Shown: positions 1 to 10,700 of the stretch, piece after piece
How the letters are laid out: every line of letters starts with the position of its first letter
How positions within the stretch are numbered: position 1 is the first letter of the stretch
Source of the DNA: Acidimicrobiia bacterium
GTDB lineage: Bacteria; Actinomycetota; Acidimicrobiia; Acidimicrobiales; Poriferisodalaceae
Length of the DNA: 64,000 bases
Assembly (NCBI GenBank): GCA_022826045.1
Contig: JAJDVQ010000092.1
Span: forward strand, 33,551-97,550
Reading direction: 5' to 3'
The notes under the pieces: generated by a model
What the model was told of the DNA's origin: nothing
Databases searched by the model: none
What the model saw: the letters and a program-made list of their open reading frames with translations, nothing else
Translations under genes and position numbers: made by a program

Positions 1-2261
1 CCAGACCCGTCTGAGCGAGAAAACCTGAGCATTCCGCTTTGTGGGTTGCGGGGAAGCCGTTGTTGGCGGTATTGGTCCTCGCAGTCTCTCTCGTAGCGTC
101 GGAATGCCGGATCGGCGGTGAGATGGTCGAGGTGCCGAGCACTGGCGCAAACGCCAAGCCACTCGAATAGCGCCGCATCGGCGCTGTGAAACTCGATGTC
201 CACGGCTATGTCGCCGTCACGACTTCCGTCATCGGGCACGATGGCACCCGGAATGAGCACATCGTGGACGGGCCGCCATGATCCCGCGTGGGTCCGAACT
301 CGCACATTTCGCCTGAAGTCCCTGTAGTCCGAAATGACATCGCGAGCATCGTCATGGGAGATCCGGCGCGACAAGACCCAGAATCTGACCCAGAGTCGCT
401 CGTACACCGAGGCAGCTGACTCTGGAACCTGTCGCGAGTCCAGCACGGACTCTGCCACCAGATTGAATTCCGACTCCGCAGATGGCGGCGCAAAGCCCAG
501 GTGCTTCAGCGCCGCTTTGGTCGCCTCGTCGTCCAGCAGCTCGGCATGGACGCTTGTACGCGGGTCCAGCTTGGTTCCAACTGCGGGGGCAGGATCATGC
601 AGGAACACGCGCTCTGGGTCGAGCGGCAGCCACGCTTCCGCCATGCTGTACACAATCCGGGCATCCGCGATTTCTTGACGGACATCTGCGGACAGGAGCG
701 CAGCGGTCTGTATGGCCGCCGCAGATGCAGCGACAGCGAAGTCTGCCTCGACGTCTTGAACTAACGCTTCGAGCCAGCCAACCAGCCGCTGCCGGTCCAC
801 GAATTCTGAGGCGGCCTCAAACAATCGCCCGACGGCTGAGAATCGCTCGCCTCGATAGGCGCTGTGGTGCAGCCAGTCATTCGGCCTACTGGCACTGGTT
901 GCCCACTGCTGCAGTGCAGCGCGACTCTGGTTTGTGCTGCGCTCAAGGTCGTGCGGCAGGTAGTAGACCGCGTCAATGTTGCGGAGCACACCGGCTTGGT
1001 CGGGAACCACAGGCCGAACGCACAGCTCTCCGTTGACCTCACTGCGCAGCAGATCAGCGTGCTGGTTGTCGCCCCGCTCATGTCGTCGCGGCAGCAAATC
1101 AAGATGGCGGGCCGGATCATCAATGTCGTTCAACGACGGGAGCTCATCGGCTACCAGCGCAGCGGCCGCTCGTACAAGCTCGTCGTTGTAGCAACCTGGG
1201 AGCAGATTCTGCCTGTCTTCGTTGGTCTTCCACGGTGCATTCAAGATTCCGCTGACGAGACATGAGGTCTCGGTGGGAAAGTGGGCCCAAAACCGGCCGT
1301 GACGCTGGACATGATCAACCGGGGCTGCCCACCAGATTGGGACTTCGTCGGCGTCATCTCCAGGACGGCGGTCGGCGCGAGCTTCCGCAGACAGATGGTG
1401 CGACCGCTGAAACACACGCCAATGGCCCGAAGTGGTTCCATCGTCAAGAACGAGATCATCCCGATCGCGTGTCAGCCTCACGTCACGCTGTTGTGAGCTA
1501 TGGTGAGCCCCATCGTCAATCGCGAGCGTCAGCAACGCGACGTGTGGCACGAAGAGAAGGAACTCAGCGGGAAAATCGACTATCTGCTGCCTGAGGTCCC
1601 CAAAGGCCCTCCGCTTGAGCGGCAACCGGACGATGTTCGATGCCCATTCCATCAGGTCGCCCAGGATCGGATCGCTATCGCTCCCGTCCAGCGGGTGGAT
1701 CGGTTGAGGCAGACGCAGCACGGGGAAGTCGGTCACTGCTTCGTCTCTGGGCACGTTGGCCCGTATCTGTTCCGACGATCGCGAACGCTGGAAGCGGAAC
1801 GAGCCGGATCGACTGAAGAATTCAGGGTCATCGCTGACACCGAGGACCGCTTTGAATCCCAAGCCAAAGGTTCCGATCTGGCCGGTTGCACGCTTGGGTG
1901 ACATGTGCGAAAACATGAGCGCCGTCATGCCCGGCTGATCGATGGGATCTCCGTCATCGGCGCAGTAGAGGCAGCGCTCTGTCAACCTGACTTCGATGCG
2001 ACCTCGATGAGGATCTTGCCCGGCATGCAACCCATCGAAGGGTGCCGACGCTTGCTCGACCCATAGCGCGTCTGCGGCGTTCTGCACCAGTTCGTACATC
2101 TGCCGGTGCTGGTACCCGCCGTGAGCGGTGTCTCGCTCCAAGTTGGCGTGCTCAACGACCAGCTTCGGCTGAGCGATGTATGAGTCGAGAGTCCTCTGAG
2201 CCTCACGAGAGACGAATTGTCCCAAGTCTCCATCTGGTCCGCACCATCTCTCCGTTGACAC
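1..2261 (-). CDS. Sacsin N-terminal-like HATPase (GHKL ATPase fold) protein, truncated at window start
   Basis: Manual reverse-strand translation from GTG at 2261 is open to position 1 (~753 codons): VSTERWCGPDGDLGQFVSREAQRTLDSYIAQPKLVVEHANLERDTAHGGYQHRQMYELVQNAADALW...IEVRLTERCLYCADDGDPIDQPGMTALMFSHMSPKRATGQIGTFGLGFKAVLGVSDDPEFFSRSGSFRFQ. The N-box (ELVQNAADA) and GLGFK motif are typical of sacsin-like HATPases. AGGGAGG Shine-Dalgarno ~6 nt upstream of the GTG. Absent from the ORF track because it has no stop inside the window. Confidence 0.82.
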   Translation of the reverse strand, partial: MSTERWCGPDGDLGQFVSREAQRTLDSYIAQPKLVVEHANLERDTAHGGYQHRQMYELVQNAADALWVEQASAPFDGLHAGQDPHRGRIEVRLTERCLYCADDGDPIDQPGMTALMFSHMSPKRATGQIGTFGLGFKAVLGVSDDPEFFSRSGSFRFQRSRSSEQIRANVPRDEAVTDFPVLRLPQPIHPLDGSDSDPILGDLMEWASNIVRLPLKRRAFGDLRQQIVDFPAEFLLFVPHVALLTLAIDDGAHHSSQQRDVRLTRDRDDLVLDDGTTSGHWRVFQRSHHLSAEARADRRPGDDADEVPIWWAAPVDHVQRHGRFWAHFPTETSCLVSGILNAPWKTNEDRQNLLPGCYNDELVRAAAALVADELPSLNDIDDPARHLDLLPRRHERGDNQHADLLRSEVNGELCVRPVVPDQAGVLRNIDAVYYLPHDLERSTNQSRAALQQWATSASRPNDWLHHSAYRGERFSAVGRLFEAASEFVDRQRLVGWLEALVQDVEADFAVAASAAAIQTAALLSADVRQEIADARIVYSMAEAWLPLDPERVFLHDPAPAVGTKLDPRTSVHAELLDDEATKAALKHLGFAPPSAESEFNLVAESVLDSRQVPESAASVYERLWVRFWVLSRRISHDDARDVISDYRDFRRNVRVRTHAGSWRPVHDVLIPGAIVPDDGSRDGDIAVDIEFHSADAALFEWLGVCASARHLDHLTADPAFRRYERDCEDQYRQQRLPRNPQSGMLRFSRSDGS

Positions 2262-2539
2262 GAGCGGCCTCCCTGATGTGGCCCCGTCATGGCGCACCCG
2301 CTTGATGGCGGGCCGGCTCGCGTCGACCGGCGTGGCCTGTGGTCCTGCTCTGTTGGGGGCCGGAGCGTATCCGACCGGTCAAACGTGATCTTGGCCGTCA
2401 CCTACCCGCAACGACTGCGGCCAGCCATTTTCTTTACCGCTGTTTCGGCGCAACAGCGGCCGGTCGTTGGCTACGGTTCCCGGCGACTGCATACCGGCCG
2501 GGGCATCGCTGCAGCCGGTTGAGACAAGGGGGATCGACG

Positions 2540-3283
2540 ATGGACCTGGGTATCTCAGGACGCACTGCAGCAGTTGCTGCCGGCTCAGCAGGGCTGGGGC
2601 TCGGATCGGCCAAGGCACTCGCAGCCGAGGGCGTGCGAGTGGCCATCTGCGGCCGGGACCCCGAGCGGTTGGCGGCAGCCGCCGCGCAGATCGACGGCGA
2701 GGTGCTCTCGATCACTGCCGATCTGGGCAACCCCGATGAAGGTCGCAGCTTCGTCGAGCAGGCCATCGAAGGTCTCGGCTCGGTCGACATTCTTGTCACC
2801 AACGCAGGCGGCCCGCCTCCGGGCATGTTCGAGAGCACCGAGATCGACGCCTACCAGATGGCCTTCGACATGAACTGCAAGGCCATGATCGAGATGTGCC
2901 GGGTGGCCGTCCCGCCGATGCGCGAGCGCGGCTGGGGCCGGGTGTGCGCCATCACCAGCGTCGGCGTCAAGCAGCCGATCCCCTTCCTGCTTGCCAGCTC
3001 CGTTGCACGGGCCGGTCTCACCAGCTTCCTCAAGATCACGGCCCGCGAGGTCGCAGGCGATGGCGTGACCGTCAACTCCGCCCAACCCGGCACCCACTGG
3101 ACCGACCGGGTCGCGAAGATGATGGACCGCGAGCAGGCCGGTCAGAGCAACCCGATGGGCATCTGCGGCGAATCCGACGACTTCGGCGCTGCAGTGGCAT
3201 TCCTGTGCAGCGAGCAGGCCAGGTTCATCACCGGCACCGGTCTGCTCATCGACGGCGGCCAAGCCACCGGCCTGCTGGACTGA
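2540..3283 (+). CDS. SDR-family oxidoreductase
   Basis: MDLGISGRTAAVAAGSAGLGLGSAKALAAEGVRVAICGRDPERL... with VTNAGG and a C-terminal TGTGLLIDGG motif typical of short-chain dehydrogenases; ATG at 2540 inside ORF 2339..3283. Confidence 0.88.
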   Translation: MDLGISGRTAAVAAGSAGLGLGSAKALAAEGVRVAICGRDPERLAAAAAQIDGEVLSITADLGNPDEGRSFVEQAIEGLGSVDILVTNAGGPPPGMFESTEIDAYQMAFDMNCKAMIEMCRVAVPPMRERGWGRVCAITSVGVKQPIPFLLASSVARAGLTSFLKITAREVAGDGVTVNSAQPGTHWTDRVAKMMDREQAGQSNPMGICGESDDFGAAVAFLCSEQARFITGTGLLIDGGQATGLLD

Positions 3284-3570
3284 CCTCCGCGCCGACGCCA
3301 GCCTCAACCTCGGCATCAATCCAAGCGTTCCGCGAAGCGTGCCGGCGCCTCGGCAACGGCAGCGGTCATCACGGGGCTAGCTGAGATCCGCATGGGTCTG
3401 CGCGGTTGTATCCGTCACTCAATGTGACAGCAAACCTAAAAGTGAGAACTTAACAAAAAATGAAAACTCATGATACGCTGATCCGTACCGTCGGGCGAGC
3501 GAAGGGGCGCTGTCTGAATGAGGCGATCACCTCCGCTGTGGCGCACTGAGCGCGGCACCACCTCGTCGTC

Positions 3571-4707
3571 ATGAACACAGGCACGACGGCTGCGGCGCCT
3601 GACAACCCCTTTCTGCCGACGTTCGGAACGACACCGCCGACGCTGGCTGGCCGCGACGATGTCGTCGCCCGGTTTGCGCGCGCCTTCGAACGGGGCCCAC
3701 AGCATCCCGACTACACCATGCTGATCACCGGGGTACGCGGCTCGGGCAAGACCGTGCTGCTGAACGAAGCCGAGGATGCGGCACTGCGGCTCGGCTGGCG
3801 CGTGATCTCGATGTCAGCGTCGGTGCGGGACCTGTGCCGTCTGATCGCCGGCGCAGCGCAGCGACATCTCAGCGAGGCCGTCGACGGCGCACCGTCGCGG
3901 AGAATCTCCTCAGTGCAGGTGATGGGCATCGGCGTCGAATTCGAGCCGAGCCAACAAACCGACGACGCGCACGGAGACGTCAACCTGCGTGCTGTTCTCA
4001 CATCACTTGCGGAACTCCTCGCACGAGACTCGACCGGGCTGTTGCTCACCGTCGACGAACTGCACGCCGTGTCGCTACCGGAGGCCACGGAACTCGCGGT
4101 CACCATTCAGCACATCACGCGACGGGAACTGCTGCCTGTGGCGTTCATCGGCGCAGCCCTGCCTGAGATAGACGAGACACTGCTCGCTGACCGCGGCATG
4201 ACCTTCTTCCAACGGTGTGCTCGTGCCCGGCTGGAAGCGCTCGGACACGATGACACTGAGGAGGCGCTCAGGCTGCCGATCCGCAAAGCGGGTGGACGCA
4301 TCGACGACGACGCACTCGAACACCTGATTGGTGCCTCGGGCGGCCACCCATTCACCATCCAGCTGCTCGGATACCACAGCTGGGAGATGGCCACGCCCGC
4401 CGCCCGCATCAGCGCCACACACGCAACAGCCGGCGCCCTCGAAGCCGATCACGCAGTGCTCGAACAGATCGTCAAGCCGATCTGGAGCGGCCTGTCAAAA
4501 ACGGACCGCTCATTCCTATGGGCGATGTCACTGGACGAGACCGACTCAGAGATGAGCTGCATAGCAGAACGCATCGAACGCTCCCCGAACTTCGCACAGA
4601 CCTACCGGCGACGACTCATCGACGCAGGCGCCATCGAATCGGCCGGACGAGGCAGAGTCAGGTTCAGCTACCAGCAGACAGGCCCTTGGCTGCGCTCCCA
4701 GCGATAA
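3571..4707 (+). CDS. AAA ATPase / ORC-CDC6-like ATP-binding protein
   Basis: 378 aa; Walker A GVRGSGKTVLL, Walker B LLLTVDELHAV, AAA_16-like architecture with winged-helix-like C-terminus. Confidence 0.75.
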   Translation: MNTGTTAAAPDNPFLPTFGTTPPTLAGRDDVVARFARAFERGPQHPDYTMLITGVRGSGKTVLLNEAEDAALRLGWRVISMSASVRDLCRLIAGAAQRHLSEAVDGAPSRRISSVQVMGIGVEFEPSQQTDDAHGDVNLRAVLTSLAELLARDSTGLLLTVDELHAVSLPEATELAVTIQHITRRELLPVAFIGAALPEIDETLLADRGMTFFQRCARARLEALGHDDTEEALRLPIRKAGGRIDDDALEHLIGASGGHPFTIQLLGYHSWEMATPAARISATHATAGALEADHAVLEQIVKPIWSGLSKTDRSFLWAMSLDETDSEMSCIAERIERSPNFAQTYRRRLIDAGAIESAGRGRVRFSYQQTGPWLRSQR

Positions 4708-4868
4708 CTGACGGGGAACCGATAGTCGGCCTGATGGGATGCCAAGCACTTAAATCGGTGATCGACGACGTGGCGAGCGGATATCAGCCTGGATTCAAGT
4801 CGTTTATTCACGACTTCTTGGGTAAAGGAGGTTGGCTGAGAGTTCTTGGGTGGGTCGAAGCCTTCCAA

Positions 4869-4894
4869 GGGTCGATGTCCACAAACATCGACCC
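4869..4894. terminator. Perfect 10-bp inverted repeat GGGTCGATGT-ccacaa-ACATCGACCC; possible terminator
   Basis: Direct reading of the sequence; lies between the convergent AAA ATPase (+) and coxM-like (-) genes; no T-run on either side. Confidence 0.35.
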
Positions 4895-5202
4895 CAGCAG
4901 AGCCTCGTCACATCGAGACAGAAGCTACATCAGCCATGCCGAGACCATTCTTATCTTGGCCTGTATCACCCACAAGACAGCCTTACTCGCACAGCAGCAA
5001 CGAATCTGCAGACTGGCAAATCCGCGCTCGGTTGCACTGGATGAGGCTCCAGCGCAATGAACTTGTCTGTTTCTGCACTGCAACCGAAGCACTGCATCAC
5101 AAACGCTGTGACAGTAGCCGCGAATACCGCTAGACGGTGCTTCTACAGTCCAAGAATGTTATTCAAGTAGCCGTCCAGTGCGATTCCCGGGCTGATACCC
5201 GC

Positions 5203-6030
5203 TCATCCGATACCAACCGCTTCGAGTGCTCGGCGGGTGAGCACCCGGGCGAGGTGGTTGCGGTAGTCGGGCGTGGCGTTCAGATCCGTGGGGGCGTCTG
5301 TGCCCTCGGCAGCCTGTTCAGCGGCATCAGCCGCTGACGCCCCGCCTGCCAGCGCCGCCTCGACCGCACTGGCCCGCAGCGGCACTGAGCCCATGTTCAC
5401 GAGCGCCACGTTCGTGCCGCCATTCACCGTGACTGCTGCGGCTCCGACGATCGCCCAATCTTGGGCCCGCCGGTTGAACTTCTGGTAGTTCCAGCTGGCG
5501 CCGGGGGCCTTCGGGACCCGGATCTCGGTCAGCATCTCGTCGTCGGCCAACGCCGATTCGAAGTAGCCGGTGAAGAAATCGCCGACGGCAATCTCACGGC
5601 TGCCGTTGGGCCCCTGAGCGACGAGCGTGCCGCCCAGCGCAAGCACTGCCGCCGGCAGGTCGGATGCCGGGTCGGAGTGGGCCAGCGAGCCGCCGATGGT
5701 GCCGCGGTGCCGCACCTGCGGGTCGCCCACCTCGCCGGCCACATGGCCCAGCAGGGGGCACTCGGCAGCCAGCAGGTCGCTGGTCTCCAGCGCACGGTGG
5801 CGGGTAAGCGCACCGACGGCGATGTGGTCGCCGCCGTCAGTGATGTAGCTGAGATCGCTGACGCGGCCGATGTCCACGAGCACGCTCGGCACCGCCAAGC
5901 GCAGCTTCATCATCGGCAGCAGCGAATGGCCGCCGGCAAGCAGCTTGGCCTCGTCGCCATGCTCGCCGAGCAGTGCGACGGCCTCCTCCGCGGAGCCGGC
6001 CCGTACGTAGTCGAATGCTGCAGGAATCAT
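5203..6030 (-). CDS. FAD-binding middle subunit of xanthine dehydrogenase/CO dehydrogenase family (CoxM-like)
   Basis: MIPAAFDYVRAGSAEEAVALLGEHGDEAKLLAGGHSLLPMMKLRL...RHRGTIGGSLAHSDPASDLPA; characteristic AGGHSL and TIGGSLAH FAD-binding motifs. Confidence 0.9.
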   Translation of the reverse strand: MIPAAFDYVRAGSAEEAVALLGEHGDEAKLLAGGHSLLPMMKLRLAVPSVLVDIGRVSDLSYITDGGDHIAVGALTRHRALETSDLLAAECPLLGHVAGEVGDPQVRHRGTIGGSLAHSDPASDLPAAVLALGGTLVAQGPNGSREIAVGDFFTGYFESALADDEMLTEIRVPKAPGASWNYQKFNRRAQDWAIVGAAAVTVNGGTNVALVNMGSVPLRASAVEAALAGGASAADAAEQAAEGTDAPTDLNATPDYRNHLARVLTRRALEAVGIG

Positions 6031-6043
6031 TGCTGCGCTCCCC

Positions 6044-6514
6044 TCAGGCCGCCGTCTCGCCGGCCGCGCAGGCCAGCACCGACTTGACGATGTTGTGATA
6101 CCCCGTGCAGCGGCACAGGTTCCCTTCCAGTCCCAGGCGGACATCTCGCTCGGACGGGTCGGGGTTCTCCTCAAGCAGCGATACGGCCGCCATGACCATG
6201 CCCGGAGTGCAGTAGCCGCACTGCAGGCCGTGGTTCTGGCGGAAGGCCTCCTGCATCGGGTGCAGCTCGTCTTCCGACGGCGCCAAGCCCTCGATGGTCA
6301 GGATGTCCTCGCCGTCAGCCTGCACCGCCAGCATCGTGCACGACTTCACCGATTCGCCGTTCACATGCACTGTGCAGGCGCCGCACGAGGACGTATCGCA
6401 GCCGATGTTCGTGCCTGTGAGCCGCAGGTCGTCCCGCAGCCAGTACACGAGCAGCGTGCGCGGCTCGACGTCGCCAGTACGAGTCTCGCCGTTCACCGTG
6501 ACGCTGATCTCCAC
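6044..6514 (-). CDS. [2Fe-2S]-binding small subunit of xanthine dehydrogenase/CO dehydrogenase family (CoxS-like)
   Basis: 156 aa with [16 protein letters not shown]...C and QCGYCTPGM...CRCTGY double [2Fe-2S] motifs. Confidence 0.93.
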   Translation of the reverse strand: MEISVTVNGETRTGDVEPRTLLVYWLRDDLRLTGTNIGCDTSSCGACTVHVNGESVKSCTMLAVQADGEDILTIEGLAPSEDELHPMQEAFRQNHGLQCGYCTPGMVMAAVSLLEENPDPSERDVRLGLEGNLCRCTGYHNIVKSVLACAAGETAA

Positions 6515-6714
6515 TATGACCTCTCCCGTCTCGTCGGCCCAAGGCCGAGCAGTCTGTCAGCCGGTTGCGTGGCCGAGCATATTGTTTCTCGGCCATGATG
6601 CCGGGCGTCTGTACGCGCGGCCCGTGGACCGAGCGACCACCATCATGCACCATGCGGCAGCAACGCGCCGACACGGGGGCACTGGGCACCGAACAGCAGC
6701 AGTAGCTTGACGAT

Positions 6715-7302
6715 GTGGCGACGTCCGAGGCCGTCGCGGGCCCCGAGGACCCGTCGGAGAGCGAGGGCAGGAGTGCGCCCCCGGACACACGGGATCTCAT
6801 CCTGCGGCGCGCGCGAGAGCTGTTCTCGATGCAGGGATACCGGGGCACGTCCGTGCGGCAACTCACCTCGGGACTCAACCTGACGCCCGCGGCGCTCTAC
6901 TACCACTTCACGGGCAAGGAAGACGTGCTCGCCGGCGTCCTGGCCCCGATGGAGCGAGACGGCGAGGCGATCATCGTCCGCATGGCCAAACTGGAGCCGA
7001 CACCGGAGGCACTGCGGGAGGTGCTTGACGACTACTTCGACCTGCTGGCTCGTGACATCGTCGTATTCCGTCTCGTCGCCGACGATGTCGACGTCCAGAA
7101 GAGTGCGGTCGGTCAGCGCCTGCGAGCCCAGGCCAGAGATCTCTTCGCCTGGCTCACGCGTTCCTCCCAAGATGTGACCGACCGCGTCCGAGCGGCGGCA
7201 GCCGTGGGCACGATCCGCCTCTCGCTCGAGCAGAGCGGCGTGGATCCCGATGAGCATCGCGAGGCAATCATCGGGCGCGCGCTCGGGATCATGACGGATT
7301 GA
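6715..7302 (+). CDS. TetR/AcrR-family transcriptional regulator
   Basis: N-terminal HTH: ILRRARELFSMQGYRGTSVRQLTSGLNLTPAALYYHFTGKEDVLAGVL. Confidence 0.9.
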   Translation: MATSEAVAGPEDPSESEGRSAPPDTRDLILRRARELFSMQGYRGTSVRQLTSGLNLTPAALYYHFTGKEDVLAGVLAPMERDGEAIIVRMAKLEPTPEALREVLDDYFDLLARDIVVFRLVADDVDVQKSAVGQRLRAQARDLFAWLTRSSQDVTDRVRAAAAVGTIRLSLEQSGVDPDEHREAIIGRALGIMTD

Positions 7303-7329
7303 GACGACGGATTGGGTCCAGACGGAATC

Positions 7330-9615
<2,286 letters not shown>

Positions 9616-10700
9616 GTACCGAGCGCCGGGTCGATGCCGACCTCGTAGGTGAACATGACCTGCGTCAGCACATGTCCCGCGAACGGCCCGATCGCCGAGA
9701 GATCGATCGCATCAGTGCTCAGCGAGTCCAAGTGCAGCACCACCCAGAGCTCGCCAGTCGGACTGTCTGCGGACGAGAGCACGACAGGCTCAGTCAGCTC
9801 GCCGGGTGCTGTGTCGAGCAGTGCCAGAACCATCTCGTTGCTGAATCCCAGATCGAGCGGCAGACCACAGCCGATCGCACCGCCGGACTGCGCCAGGTTG
9901 GGCAGGTTGACCGCAGCGGCGACATCGCTGAGAACCTCACCGGCCCGGACGCGCTGGGAGGCCGCCGCTGCGTCGGCTTCAGACGCCACAGCCAGCGCAC
10001 TCACGCAGTGCGGTGTCGCCAGCCGCTCGATGGTGGGGTCGTCGGCGATGCTGCGCTGCTGTGCGAATTCCTCGAAGGATCCCTCGAGATGTCCCTGTAC
10101 CTGTGCGTTGATGTCATCGTCGGAGACGTCGATGTCGACCGGGAAGCCGAGTTCTTCGAGTGCTACGGCAGCCAAGCGCAGCTGAAGCATGGATGTCAGC
10201 CGGGCGACGAACTCCTCGTGGGTCGGGTTCTGCGGATCGCCCATGGTCTGCGGCGGCGAGTCGGCAAGGCTGTCGCGGACCTGTGCCACCGTGACCTGCC
10301 CGCCGGGGAATTCCGCCGCGACGGCGCTGCGGTCCTCGAAGACTGTCCGGGCGAGGGCCTCCTGCTCTGCACGCCGTTCAGCCTGCTCAGCCTGTTCTGC
10401 TTCGAGCGCTTCCTGCTCAGCCGCCAGCGCAGCCTCGCGCTCGGCCGCCAGCGCTGCGTCCTGTTCGGCGGCGTCGAGGGCGTCGCGGGTCACGACGCCG
10501 TCATCATCGGCGTCGACCGCTTCGAAATCCTCCTGGAGAACCTCGGTGTGGATCGTGACGACGTTGCCGCTGTCGCTGCACGCGAACGCCCCGAACCCCA
10601 GCAGTGCCAACAGCAGAATTCGTCGAGACATGGAACTGAGGTCGGCACGCACTGTGGGCAGGCTAGGTCGTTGCCGCGCCAGCGGTGCTGACGCTGTTCG

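Noticed and set aside
334-1901. Cluster of plus-strand ORFs (334-678, 482-1036, 864-1265, 1262-1594, 1500-1901)
   Set aside because: All antisense to the uninterrupted sacsin-like reverse-strand ORF; no domain signals
4518-5060. 180-aa plus-strand ORF after the AAA ATPase
   Set aside because: First part is out-of-frame with the ATPase; the remainder has no recognisable domain and no good start
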